A DNA stretch of 64,000 bases, from NCBI GenBank assembly GCA_963920705.1, contig CAWUCO010000228.1:124001-188000 (forward strand), given 5' to 3'. Source of the DNA: Odiellus spinosus. Lineage: Eukaryota > Arthropoda > Arachnida > Opiliones > Phalangiidae. The notes beneath the pieces were generated by a model. The model searched no databases. It had not been told where the DNA came from and worked only from the letters and a program-made list of their open reading frames with translations. Each line of letters begins with the position of its first letter. Positions within the stretch are counted from its first letter, which is position 1. The position numbers and the translations under genes are program-made. Of the stretch, positions 1 to 12,790 are shown in pieces.

Positions 1-1850
1 AAATTTGTAAATCTATACTTGGAAAATTTATAAATCTATACTTAAAAAATTTGTGGATCTATACTTGGGGAATTTGTAAATCTATACATGGAAAATTTGT
101 AAATCTATACTTGGAAAATTTATAAATCTATACTTGGAAAATTTGTGGATCTATACTTGGAAAATTTGTGGATCTATACTTGGAAAATTTGTGGATCTAT
201 ACTTGGAAATTTGTGGATCTATACTTGGAAAATTTGTGGATCTCAACTTGGAAAATTTGTGGATCTCTACTTGGAAAATTTGTGGATCTCTACTTGGAAA
301 ATTTGTGGATCTCTACTTGGAAAATTTGTAGATCTGTACTTGGAAAATTTTGGATCTGTACTTGGAATATTTGTGGATCTGTACTTGGAAAATTTGTAAA
401 TCTATACTTGGAAAATTTGTAAATCTATACTTGGAAAATTTGTAAATCTATACTTGGAAAATTTGTAAATCTATACTTGGAAAATTTGTAAATCTATTCT
501 TGGAAAATTTGTAAATCTATACTTGGAAAATTTTTAAATCTATACTTGGAAAATTTGCGGATCTGTACTTGGAAAATTTATGGATCTGTACTTGGAAAAT
601 TTGTAAATGTATACTTGGAAAATTTGTAAATCTACACTTGGAAAATTTGTAAATCTATTCTTGGAAAATTTGTAAATCTATACTTGGAAAATTTGTAAAT
701 CTATACTTGGAAAATTTGTAAATCTATACTTGGAAAATTTGTGGATCTCTACTTGGAAAATTTGTAAATCTATACTTGTAAAATTTGTAAATCTATACTT
801 GGAAAATTTGTGGATCTCTACTTGGAAAATTTGTGGATCTCTACTTGGAAAATTTGTAGATCTGTACTTGGAAAATTTGTGGATCTGTACTTGGCAAATT
901 TGTGGATCTGTACTTGGAAAATTTGTGGATCTCTACTTGGAAAATTTGTGGATCTCTACTTAGAAAATTTGTGCATCTCTACTTGGAAAATTTGTAAATC
1001 TCTACTTGGAAAATTTGTAAATCTATACTTGGAAAATTTGTAAATCTATACATGGAAATTTTGTGGATCTCTACTTGGAAAATTTGTAAATCTATACTTG
1101 GAAAATTTGTAAATTTATACTTGGAAAATTTGTGGATCTCTACTTAGAAAATTTGTGCATCTCTACTTGGAAAATTTGTAAATCTATACTTGGAAAATTT
1201 GTAAATCTATACTTGGAAATTTTGTGGATCTCTACTATGAAAATTTGTAAATCTATACTTGGAAAATTTGTAAATCTCTACTTGGAAAATTTGTAAATCT
1301 ATACTTGGAAAATTTGTTAATCTATACTTGGAAAATTTGTAAATCTATACTTGGAAAATTTGTAAATCTATACTTGGAAAATTTGTAAATCTATACTTGG
1401 AAAATTTGTGGATCTCTACTTGGGAAATTTGTGGATCTCTACTTGGAAAATTTGTGCATCTATACTTGGAAAATTTGTAAATCTATACTTGGAAAATTTG
1501 TGGATCTCTACTTGGGAAATTTGTGGATCTCTACTTGGAAAATTTGTGCATCTATACTTGGAAAATTTGTAAATCTATACTTGGAAAATTTGTAAATCTA
1601 TACTTGGAAAATTTGTAAATCTATACTTGGAAATTTTGTGGATCTCTACTTGGAAAATTTGTAAATCTATAGTTGGAAAATTTGTAAATCTATACTTGGA
1701 AAATTTGTGGATCTCTACTTGGAAAATTTGTGGATCTCTACTTGGAAAATTTGTTGATCTGTACTTGGAAAATTTGTGGATCTGTACTTGGATTTTTGGG
1801 ATCTCTACTTGTAAAATTTGTGGATCTGTACTTGGAAAATTTGTGGATCT

Positions 1851-3725
1851 ACACTTGGGGAATTTGTGGATCTATACTTGGGGAATTTGTAAATCTATAC
1901 ATGGAAAATTTGTAAATCTATACTTGGAAAATTTGTAAATCTATACTTGGAAAATTTGTGGATCTATACTTGGAAAATTTGTGGATCTATACTTGGAAAA
2001 TTTGTGGATCTATACTTGGAAATTTGTGGATCTATACTTGGAAAATTTGTGGATCTCAACTTGTAAAATTTGTGGATCTCTACTTGGAAAATTTGTGGAT
2101 CTCTACTTGGAAAATTTTCGGATCTCTACTTGGAAAATTTGTAGATCTGTACTTGGAAAATTTTGGATCTGTACTTGGAAAATTTGTGCATCTCTACTTG
2201 GAAAATTTGTAAATCTATACTTGGAAAATTTGTAAATCTATACTTGGAAAATTTGTAAATCTATACTTGGAAATTTTGTGGATCTCTACTTGGAAAATTT
2301 GTAAATCTATACTTGGAAAATTTGTAAATTTATACTTGGAAAATTTGTGGATCTCTACTTGGAAAATTTGTGGATCTCTACTTGGAAAATTTGTAGATCT
2401 GTACTTGGAAAATTTGTGCATCTCTACTTGAAAAATTTGTAAATCTATACTTGGAAAATTTGTAAATCTATACTTGGAAATTTTGTGGATCTCTACTATG
2501 AAAATTTGTAAATCTATACTTGGAAAATTTTTAAATCTATACTTGGAAAATTTGTAAATCTATACTTGGAAAATTTGTAAATCTATACTTGGAAAATTTG
2601 TAAATCTATACTTGGAAAATTTGTGGATCTCTACTTGGAAAATTTGTGGATCTCTACTTGGAAAATTTGTGGATCTCTACTTGGAAAATTTGTGCATCTA
2701 TACTTAGAAAATTTGTAAATATATACTTGGAAAATTTGTAAATCTATACTTGGAAAATTTGTAAATCTATACTTGGAAATTTTGTGGATCTCTACTTGGA
2801 AAATTTGTAAATCTATACTTGGAAAATTTGTAAATCTATACTTGGAAAATTTGTAGATCTCTACTTGGAAAATTTGTGGATCTCTACTTGGAAAATTTGT
2901 AGATCTGTACTTGGAAAATTTGTGGATCTGTACTTGGAAAATTTGTATATCTGTACTTGGAATTTTGTGGATCTCTACTTGTAAAATTTGTGGATCTGTA
3001 CTTGGAAAATTTGTGGATCTACACTTGGGGAATTTGTGGATCTATACTTGGGGAATTTGTAAATCTATACATGGAAAATTTGTAAATCTATACTTAGAAA
3101 ATTTGTAAATCTATACTTGGAAAATTTGTGGATCTATACTTGGAAAATTTGTGGATCTATACTTGGAAAATTTGTGGATCTATACTTGGAAATTTGTGGA
3201 TCTATACTTGGAAAATTTGTGGATCTCTACTTGGAAAATTTGTGGATCTCTACTTGGAAAATTTGTGGATCTCTACTTGGAAAATTTGTAGATCTGTACT
3301 TGGAAAATTTTGGATCTGTACTTGGAAAATTTGTGCATCTCTACTTGGAAAATTTGTAAATCTATACTTGGAAAATTTGTAAATCTATACTTGGAAAATT
3401 TGTAAATCTATACTTGGAAATTTTGTGGATCTCTACTTGGAAAATTTGTAAATCTATACTTGGAAAATTTGTAAATTTATACTTGGAAAATTTGTGGATC
3501 TCTATTTGGAAAATTTGTGGATCTCTACTTGGAAAATTTGTAGATCTGTACTTGGAAAATTTGTGCATCTCTACTTGAAAATTTTGTAAATCTATACTTG
3601 GAAAATTTGTAAATCTATACTTGGAAATTTTGTGGATCTCTACTATGAAAATTTGTAAATCTATACTTGGAAAATTTGTAAATCTATACTTGGAAAATTT
3701 GTAAATCTATACTTGGAAAATTTGT
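1851..3725. repeat. 1147/1170-bp higher-order repeat, left copy (1.6 units)
   Basis: The marker ACACTTGGGG starts at 1851 and again at 3021, 1170 bp apart, while downstream markers in the same units are 1147 bp apart. The 23-bp difference is one monomer (TCAACTTGTA type) missing from the second unit. A full 1147-bp unit is 50 monomers, three of them 22 bp long (50 x 23 - 3). Each unit contains a class E cassette, class B runs, a TTTTGGATCTG 22-mer, an F monomer and a CTACTATGAAAA monomer. The second unit leaves the pattern near 3725, where the 1378-bp HOR begins. Confidence 0.88.
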
Positions 3726-6480
3726 GGATCTCAACTTGGAAAATTTGTGGATCTCTACTTGGAAAATTTGTGGATCTCTACTTGGAAAATTTGTAGATCT
3801 GTACTTGGAAAATTTTGGATCTGTTCTTGGAAAATTTGTGGATCTGTACTTGGAAAATTTGTAAATCTATACTTGGAAAATTTGTAAATCTATACTTGGA
3901 AAATTTGTGGATCTCTACTTGGAAAATTTTATAGATCTGTACTTGGAAAATTTTGGATCTGTACTTGGAAAATTTGTAAATCTATACTTGGAAAATTTGT
4001 AAATCTATACTTGGAAAATTTGTAAATCTATACTTGGAAAATTTGTAAATCTATACTTGGAAAATTTGCAAATCTATACTTGCAAAATTTGTAAATCTAT
4101 ACTTGGAAATTTTGTGGATCTCTACTTGGAAAATTTGTAAATCTATACTTGGAAAATTTGTAAATTTATACTTGGAAAATTTGTGGATCTCTACTTGGAA
4201 AATTTGTAAATCTATTCTTGGAAAATTTGTAAATCTATACTTGGAAAATTTTTAAATCTTTACTTGGAAAATTTGCGGATCTGTACTTGGAAAATTTGTG
4301 GATCTGTACTTGAAAAATTTGTAAATCTGTACTTGGAAAATTTGTAAATGTATACTTGGAAAATTTGTAAATCTCTACTTGGAAAATTTGTAAATCTATA
4401 CTTGGAAAATTTGTAAATCTATACTTGGAAAATTTGTAAATCTATACTTGGAAAATTTGTAAATCTATACTTGGAAAATTTGTAAATCTATACTTGGAAA
4501 ATTTGTAAATCTATACTTGGAAAATTTGTAAATCTATACTTGGAAAATTTGGAAATCTATACTTGGAAAATTTGTAAATCTATACTTGGAAAATTTGTAA
4601 ATCTATACTTGGAAAATTTGTGGATCTCTACTTGGAAAATTTGTGGATCTCTACTTTGAAAATTTGTGGATCTCTACTTGGAAAATTTTTGCATCTGTAC
4701 TTGGAAAATTTGTAAATCTATACTTGGAAAATTTGTAAATCTATACTTGGAAAATTTGTAAATCTATACTTGGAAATTTTGTGGATCTCTACTTGGAAAA
4801 TTTGTAAATCTATACTTGGAAAATTTGTAAATCTATACTTGGAAAATTTGTGGATCTCTACTTGGAAATTTGTGGATCTCTACTTGGAAAATTTGTGGAT
4901 CTCTACTTGGAAAATTTGTAGATCTGTACTTGGAAAATTTGTGGATCTGTACTTGGAAAATTTGTGGATCTGTACTTGGAAAATTTGTAAATCTATACTT
5001 GGAAAATTTGTAAATCTATACTTGGAAAATTTGTAAATCTATACTTGGAAAATTTGTAAATCTATACTTGGAAAATTTGTAAATCTATACTTGGAAAATT
5101 TGTGGATCTCAACTTGGAAAATTTGTGGATCTCTACTTGGAAAATTTGTGGATCTCTACTTGGAAAATTTGTAGATCTGTACTTGGAAAATTTTGGATCT
5201 GTTCTTGGAAAATTTGTGGATCTGTACTTGGAAAATTTGTAAATCTATACTTGGAAAATTTGTAAATCTATACTTGGAAAATTTGTGGATCTCTACTTGG
5301 AAAATTTTATAGATCTGTACTTGGAAAATTTTGGATCTGTACTTGGAAAATTTGTAAATCTATACTTGGAAAATTTGTAAATCTATACTTGGAAAATTTG
5401 TAAATCTATACTTGGAAAATTTGTAAATCTATACTTGGAAAATTTGCAAATCTATACTTGCAAAATTTGTAAATCTATACTTGGAAATTTTGTGGATCTC
5501 TACTTGGAAAATTTGTAAATCTATACTTGGAAAATTTGTAAATTTATACTTGGAAAATTTGTGGATCTCTACTTGGAAAATTTGTAAATCTATTCTTGGA
5601 AAATTTGTAAATCTATACTTGGAAAATTTTTAAATCTTTACTTGGAAAATTTGCGGATCTGTACTTGGAAAATTTGTGGATCTGTACTTGAAAAATTTGT
5701 AAATCTGTACTTGGAAAATTTGTAAATGTATACTTGGAAAATTTGTAAATCTCTACTTGGAAAATTTGTAAATCTATACTTGGAAAATTTGTAAATCTAT
5801 ACTTGGAAAATTTGTAAATCTATACTTGGAAAATTTGTAAATCTATACTTGGAAAATTTGTAAATCTATACTTGGAAAATTTGTAAATCTATACTTGGAA
5901 AATTTGTAAATCTATACTTGGAAAATTTGGAAATCTATACTTGGAAAATTTGTAAATCTATACTTGGAAAATTTGTAAATCTATACTTGGAAAATTTGTG
6001 GATCTCTACTTGGAAAATTTGTGGATCTCTACTTTGAAAATTTGTGGATCTCTACTTGGAAAATTTTTGCATCTGTACTTGGAAAATTTGTAAATCTATA
6101 CTTGGAAAATTTGTAAATCTATACTTGGAAAATTTGTAAATCTATACTTGGAAATTTTGTGGATCTCTACTTGGAAAATTTGTAAATCTATACTTGGAAA
6201 ATTTGTAAATCTATACTTGGAAAATTTGTGGATCTCTACTTGGAAATTTGTGGATCTCTACTTGGAAAATTTGTGGATCTCTACTTGGAAAATTTGTAGA
6301 TCTGTACTTGGAAAATTTGTGGATCTGTACTTGGAAAATTTGTGGATCTGTACTTGGAAAATTTGTAAATCTATACTTGGAAAATTTGTAAATCTATACT
6401 TGGAAAATTTGTAAATCTATACTTGGAAAATTTGTAAATCTATACTTGGAAAATTTGCAAATCTATACTTGGAAAATTTG
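3725..6480. repeat. 1378-bp higher-order repeat, two tandem units
   Basis: Three independent markers recur exactly 1378 bp apart: CTCAAC at 3730 and 5108, GCGGATCTG at 4275 and 5653, and GGAAATC at 4551 and 5929. A unit is 60 monomers with net -2 bp, made up of one TTGGAAATTTG 22-mer, two TTTTGGATCTG 22-mers and one 24-mer. It contains a long run of class A monomers followed by B monomers, one with a CTTTG start, and then a TTTTTGCATC monomer. The two units look nearly identical. The pattern is left around 6480, where GCAAATC replaces the expected class A/B order. Confidence 0.88.
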
Positions 6481-7590
6481 TAAATCTATACTTGGAAATT
6501 TTGTGGATCTCTACTTGGAAAATTTGTAAATCTATACTTGGAAAATTTGTAAATTTATACTTGGAAAATTTGTGGATCTCTACTTGGAAAATTTGTAAAT
6601 CTATTCTTGGAAAATTTGTAAATCTATACTTGGAAAATTTTTAAATCTTTACTTGGAAAATTTGCGGATCTGTACTTGGAAAATTTGTGGATCTGTACTT
6701 GGAAAATTTGTAAATCTGTACTTGGAAAATTTGTAAATGTATACTTGGAAAATTTGTAAATCTCTACTTGGAAAATTTGTAAATCTATACTTGGAAAATT
6801 TGTAAATCTATACTTGGAAAATTTGTAAATCTATACTTGGAAAATTTGTAAATCTATACTTGGAAAATTTGTAAATCTATACTTGGAAAATTTGTAAATC
6901 TATACTTGGAAAATTTGTAAATCTATACTTGGAAAATTTGTAAATCTATACTTGGAAAATTTGTAAATCTATACTTGGAAAATTTGTAAATCTATACTTG
7001 GAAAATTTTTGGATCTCTACTTGGAAAATTTGTGGATCTCTACTTTGAAAATTTGTGGATCTCTACTTGGAAAATTTTTGCATCTATACTTGGAAAATTT
7101 GTAAATCTATACTTGGAAAATTTGTAAATCTATACTTGGAAAATTTGTAAATCTATACTTGGAAATTTTGTGGATCTCTACTTGGAAAATTTGTAAATCT
7201 ATACTTGGAAAATTTGTAAATCTATACTTGGAAAATTTGTGGATCTCTACTTGGAAAATTTTTGGATCTCTACTTGGAAAATTTGTGGATCTCTACTTGG
7301 AAAATTTGTAGATCTGTACTTGGAAAATTTGTGGATCTGTACTTGGAAAATTTGTGGATCTGTACTTGGAATTTTGTGGATCTCTACTTGTAAAATTTGT
7401 GGATCTGTACTTGGAAAATTTGTGGATCTAAACTTGGGGAATTTGTGGATCTATACTTGGGGAATTTGTAAATCTATACATGGAAAATTTGTAAATCTAT
7501 ACTTGGAAAATTTGTAAATCTATACTTGGAAAATTTGTAAATCTATACTTGGAAAATTTGTAAATCTATACTTGGAAAATTTGTGGATCT
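6481..7590. repeat. Truncated 1378-type unit with a ten-copy class A run
   Basis: The stretch repeats the 1378-type order (TAAATTTATAC, TAAATCTATTC, TTTTTAAATC, then GCGGATCTG at 6664), but this landmark follows the previous one by only 1011 bp. Ten consecutive class A monomers start at 6779. A TTTTTGCATC monomer lies near 7078. A B-C-D block with one 22-mer (TTGGAATTTTG) follows, then two TTGGGGAATTTG monomers and an ACATGG monomer between about 7434 and 7485. No gene-like content is present. Confidence 0.8.
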
Positions 7591-8150
7591 TTACTTGGAA
7601 AATTTGTGGATCTCTACTTGGAAAATTTGTGGATCTCTACTTAGAAAATTTGTGCATCTCTACTTGGAAAATTTGTAAATCTATACTTGGAAAATTTGTA
7701 AATCTATACTTGGAAAATTTGTGGATCTCTACTTGGAAAATTTGTGGATCTCTACTTGGAAAATTTGTGGATCTCTACTTAGAAAATTTGTGCATCTCTA
7801 CTTGGAAAATTTGTAAATCTATACTTGGAAAATTTGTAAATCTATACTTGGAAAATTTGTAAATTTGTACTTGGAAAATTTGTGGATCTCTACTTGGAAA
7901 ATTTGTAGATCTGTATTTGGAAAATTTGTGCATCTCTACTTGGAAAATTTGTAAATCTATACTTGGAAAATTTGTAAATCTATACTTGGAAATTTTGTGG
8001 ATCTCTACTATGAAAATTTGTAAATCTATACTTGGAAAATTTGTAAATCTATACTTGGAAAATTTGTAAATCTATACTTGGAAAATTTGTAAATCTATAC
8101 TTGGAAAATTTGTAAATCTATACTTGGAAAATTTGTGGATCTCTACTTGT
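7591..8150. repeat. 138-bp block B-B-B(TTAG)-F-A-A, two copies, then mixed monomers
   Basis: The landmark TTAGAAAATTTG, followed by a class F monomer, occurs at 7641 and 7779, exactly 138 bp (6 monomers) apart. The same doubled block returns at 9135/9273 and 10422/10560. From 11.8 kb onward the landmark is mostly single. After the block come a TAAATTTGTAC monomer, a CTGTATTTGG variant and a CTACTATGAAAA monomer, then class A monomers up to the next domain. Confidence 0.82.
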
Positions 8151-8306
8151 AAAATTTGTGGATCTGTACTTGGAAAATTTGTGGATCTGTACTAGGAAAA
8201 TTTGTGGATCTGTACTTGGAAAATTTGTGGATCTGTACTTGGAATTTTGTGGATCTCTACTTGTAAAATTTGTGGATCTGTACTTGGAAAATTTGTGGAT
8301 CTACAC

Positions 8307-8570
8307 TTGGTTAATTTGTGGATCTACACTTGGGGAATTTGTGGATCTATACCTGGGGAATTTGTAAATCTATACATGGAAAATTTGTAAATCTATACTT
8401 GGAAAATTTGTAAATCTGTTCTTGGAAAATTTGTGGATCTACACTTGGTTAATTTGTGGATCTACACTTGGGGAATTTGTGGATATATACCTGGGGAATT
8501 TGTAAATCTATACATGGAAAATTTGTAAATCTATACTTGGAAAATTTGTAAATCTGTTCTTGGAAAATTT
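8307..8570. repeat. 138-bp six-monomer block, two copies
   Basis: TTGGTTAATTTG occurs at 8307 and 8445, 138 bp apart. Each block runs TTGGTTAATTTG, TTGGGGAATTTG, a CTGGGGAATTTG monomer, an ACATGG monomer, a class A monomer and a TAAATCTGTTC monomer. The second copy carries a private change, GGATATATAC instead of GGATCTATAC. Confidence 0.85.
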
Positions 8571-11087
8571 TTAAATCTATACTTGGAAAATTTGCGGATC
8601 TGTACTTGGAAAATTTGTGGATCTGTACTTGGAAAATTTGTAAATCTGTACTTGGAAAATTTGTAAATGTATACTTGGAAAATTTGTAAATCTATACTTG
8701 GAAAATTTGTAAATCTATACTTTAAAAATTTGTAAATCTTTACTTTGAAAATTTGTAAATCTATACTTGGAAAATTTGTAAATCTATACTTGGAAAATTT
8801 GTAAATCTATACTTGGAAAATTTGTAAATCTATACTTGGAAAATTTGTGGATCTCTACTTGGAAAATTTGTGGATCTCTACTTGGAAAATTTGTGCATCT
8901 CTACTTGGAAAATTTGTAAATCTATACTTGGAAAATTTGTAAATCTATACTTGGAAAATTTGTAAATATATACTTGGAAAATTTGTAAATCTATACTTGG
9001 AAATTTTGTGGATCTCTACTTGGAAAATTTGTAAATCTATACTTGGAAAATTTGTAAATCTATACTTGGAAAATTTGTGGATCTTTACTTGGAAAATTTG
9101 TGGATCTCTACTTGGAAAATTTGTGGATCTCTACTTAGAAAATTTGTGCATCTCTACTTGGAAAATTTGTAAATCTATACTTGGAAAATTTGTAAATCTA
9201 TACTTGGAAAATTTGTGGATCTCTACTTGGAAAATTTGTGGATCTCTACTTGGAAAATTTGTGGATCTCTACTTAGAAAATTTGTGCATCTCTACTTGGA
9301 AAATTTGTAAATCTATACTTGGAAAATTTGTAAATCTATACTTGGAAAATTTGTAAATTTGTACTTGGAAAATTTGTGGATCTCTACTTGGAAAATTTGT
9401 AGATCTGTATTTGGAAAATTTGTGCATCTCTACTTGGAAAATTTGTAAATCTATACTTGGAAAATTTGTAAATCTATACTTGGAAATTTTGTGGATCTCT
9501 ACTATGAAAATTTGTAAATCTATACTTGGAAAATTTGTAAATCTATACTTGGAAAATTTGTAAATCTATACTTGGAAAATTTGTAAATCTATACTTGTAA
9601 AATTTGTGGATCTGTACTTGGAAAATTTGTGGATCTGTACTAGGAAAATTTGTGGATCTGTACTTGGAAAATTTGTGGATCTGTACTTGGAATTTTGTGG
9701 ATCTCTACTTGTAAAATTTGTGGATCTGTACTTGGAAAATTTGTGGATCTACACTTGGTTAATTTGTGGATCTACACTTGGGGAATTTGTGGATCTATAC
9801 CTGGGGAATTTGTAAATCAATACATGGAAAATTTGTAAATCTATACTTGGAAAATTTGTAAATCTGTTCTTGGAAAATTTGTGGATCTACACTTGGTTAA
9901 TTTGTGGATCTACACTTGGGGAATTTGTGGATCTATACTTGGAAAATTTGTAAATCTATACTTAGAAAATTTGTAAATCTATTCTTGGAAAATTTGTAAA
10001 TCTATACTTGGAAAATTTTTAAATGTATACTTGGAAAATTTGCAAATCTATACTTGGAAAATTTGAAAATCTATACTTGGAAAATTTGTTAATCTATACT
10101 TGGAAAATTTTTAAATCTATACTTGGAAAATTTGTAAATCTATACTTGGAAAATTTGTAAATCTATACTTGGAAAATTTGTGGATCTCTACTTGGAAAAT
10201 TTGTGGATCTCTACTTGGAAAATTTGTGGATCTCTACTTGGAAAATTTGTGCATCTCTACTTGGAAAATTTGTAAATCTATACTTGGAAATTTTGTGGAT
10301 CTCTACTTGGAAAATTTGTAAATCTATACTTGGAAAATTTGTAAATCTATACTTTGAAAATTTGTTGATCTTTACTTGGAAAATTTGTGGATCTCTACTT
10401 GGAAAATTTGTGGATCTCTACTTAGAAAATTTGTGCATCTCTACTTGGAAAATTTGTAAATCTATACTTGGAAAATTTGTAAATCTATACTTGGAAAATT
10501 TGTGGATCTCTACTTGGAAAATTTGTGGATCTCTACTTGGAAAATTTGTGGATCTCTACTTAGAAAATTTGTGCATCTCTACTTGGAAAATTTGTAAATC
10601 TATACTTGGAAAATTTGTAAATCTATACTTGGAAAATTTGTAAATTTGTACTTGGAAAATTTGTGGATCTCTACTTGGAAAATTTGTGGATCTCTACTTG
10701 GAAAATTTGTAGATCTGTATTTGGAAAATTTGTGCATCTCTACTTGGAAAATTTGTAAATCTATACTTGGAAAATTTGTAAATCTATACTTGGAAATTTT
10801 GTGGATCTCTACTATGAAAATTTGTAAATCTATACTTGGAAAATTTGTAAATCTATACTTGGAAAATTTGTAAATCTATACTTGGAAAATTTGTAAATCT
10901 ATACTTGGAAAATTTGTGGATCTCTACTTGTAAAATTTGTGGATCTGTACTTGGAAAATTTGTGGATCTGTACTAGGAAAATTTGTGGATCTGTACTTGG
11001 AAAATTTGTGGATCTGTACTTGGAATTTTGTGGATCTCTACTTGTAAAATTTGGTGATCTGTACTTGGAAAATTTGTGGATCTACAC

Positions 11088-11410
11088 TTGGTTAATTTGT
11101 GGATCTACACTTGGGGAATTTGTGGATCTATACCTGGGGAATTTGTAAATCTATACATGGAAAATTTGTAAATCTATACTTGGAAAATTTGTAAATCTGT
11201 TCTTGGAAAATTTGTGGATCTACACTTGGTTAATTTGTGGATCTACACTTGGGGAATTTGTGGATATATACCTGGGGAATTTGTAAATCTATACATGGAA
11301 AATTTGTAAATCTATACTTGGAAAATTTGTAAATCTGTTCTTGGAAAATTTGTGGATCTACACTTGGTTAATTTGTGGATCTACACTTGGGGAATTTGTG
11401 GATCTATACT
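11088..11410. repeat. 138-bp six-monomer block, three copies
   Basis: TTGGTTAATTTG occurs at 11088, 11226 and 11364, giving two exact 138-bp steps. The same block has two copies at 8307, 9755 and 17616, and three here and at 12467. The middle copy carries the GGATATATAC change first seen in the block at 8445. The last copy is cut short after its TTGGGGAATTTG monomer. Confidence 0.85.
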
Positions 11411-12466
11411 TGGAAAATTTGTAAATCTATACTTAGAAAATTTGTAAATCTATTCTTGGAAAATTTGTAAATCTATACTTGGAAAATTTTTAAATGTATA
11501 CTTGGAAAATTTGCAAATCTATACTTGGAAAATTTGTAAATCTATACTTGGAAAATTTGTAAATCTATACTTGGAAAATTTGTAAATCTATACTTGGAAA
11601 ATTTGTAAATCTATACTTGGAAAATTTGTAAATCTATACTTGGAAAATTTGTAAATCTATACTTGGAAAATTTGTGGATCTCTACTTGGAAAATTTGTGG
11701 ATCTCTACTTGGAAAATTTGTGGATCTCTACTTGGAAAATTTGTAAATCTATACTTGGAAAATTTGTAAATATATACTTGGAAAATTTGTAAATCTATAC
11801 TTGGAAATTTTGTGGATCTCTACTTGGAAAATTTGTAAATCTATACTTGGAAAATTTGTAAATCTATACTTGGAAAATTTGTGGATCTCTACTTGGAAAA
11901 TTTGTGGATCTCTACTTGGAAAATTTGTGGATCTCTACTTAGAAAATTTGTGCATCTCTACTTGGAAAATTTGTAAATCTATACTTGGAAAATTTGTAAA
12001 TCTATACTTGGAAAATTTGTAAATTTATACTTGGAAAATTTGTGGATCTCTACTTGGAAAATTTGTGGATCTCTACTTGGAAAATTTGTAGATCTGTACT
12101 TGGAAAATTTGTGCATCTCTACTTGGAAAATTTGTAAATCTATACTTGGAAAATTTGTAAATCTATACTTGGAAATTTTGAGGATCTCTACTATGAAAAT
12201 TTGTAAATCTATACTTGGAAAATTTGTAAATCTATACTTGGAAAATTTGTAAATCTATACTTGGAAAATTTGTAAATCTATACTTGGAAAATTTGTGGAT
12301 CTCTACTTGTAAAATTTGTGGATCTGTACTTGGAAAATTTGTGGATCTGTACTAGGAAAATTTGTGGATCTGTACTTGGAAAATTTGTGGATCTGTACTT
12401 GGAATTTTGTGGATCTCTACTTGTAAAATTTGTGGATCTGTACTTGGAAAATTTGTGGATCTACAC

Positions 12467-12790
12467 TTGGTTAATTTGTGGATCTACACTTGGGGAATTT
12501 GTGGATCTATACCTGGGGAATTTGTAAATCTATACTTGGAAAATTTGTAAATCTGTTCTTGGAAAATTTGTAAATCTGTTCTTGGAAAATTTGTGGATCT
12601 ACACTTGGTTAATTTGTGGATCTACACTTGGGGAATTTGTGGATATATACCTGGGGAATTTGTAAATCTATACATGGAAAATTTGTAAATCTATACTTGG
12701 AAAATTTGTAAATCTGTTCTTGGAAAATTTGTGGATCTACACTTGGTTAATTTGTGGATCTACACTTGGGGAATTTGTGGATCTATACTT
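12467..12790. repeat. 138-bp six-monomer block, three copies
   Basis: TTGGTTAATTTG occurs at 12467, 12605 and 12743, again in 138-bp steps. The first copy lacks the ACATGG monomer and instead has two successive TAAATCTGTTC monomers, so the block total is conserved although its content has shifted. The middle copy carries GGATATATAC. Confidence 0.83.

Larger units (their letters stand above)
1..7590. repeat. Left copy of a large segmental duplication
   Basis: This stretch recurs at 20122-29362 in the same monomer order. The offset is 20,121 bp up to about 3.1 kb, 22,415 bp from about 3.1 to 6.4 kb, and 21,772 bp from about 6.5 kb to 7590. The steps equal a gain of 2 x 1147 bp and a loss of 643 bp in the right copy. 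Differences outside those events are scattered single bases, for example 982 C against 21103 A, 1793 T against 21914 A, and 2119-2120. The match ends at 7590/29362, where TTTAC here faces TCAAC there. Homology is already present at base 1, so the true left edge lies outside the window. Confidence 0.93.

Noticed and set aside
2215..2421. Reverse-strand frames of 68 codons starting with ATG, repeated at many units
   Set aside because: The ATG is the complement of the GTGCATC (class F) variant. The frame is made of repeat translation only.
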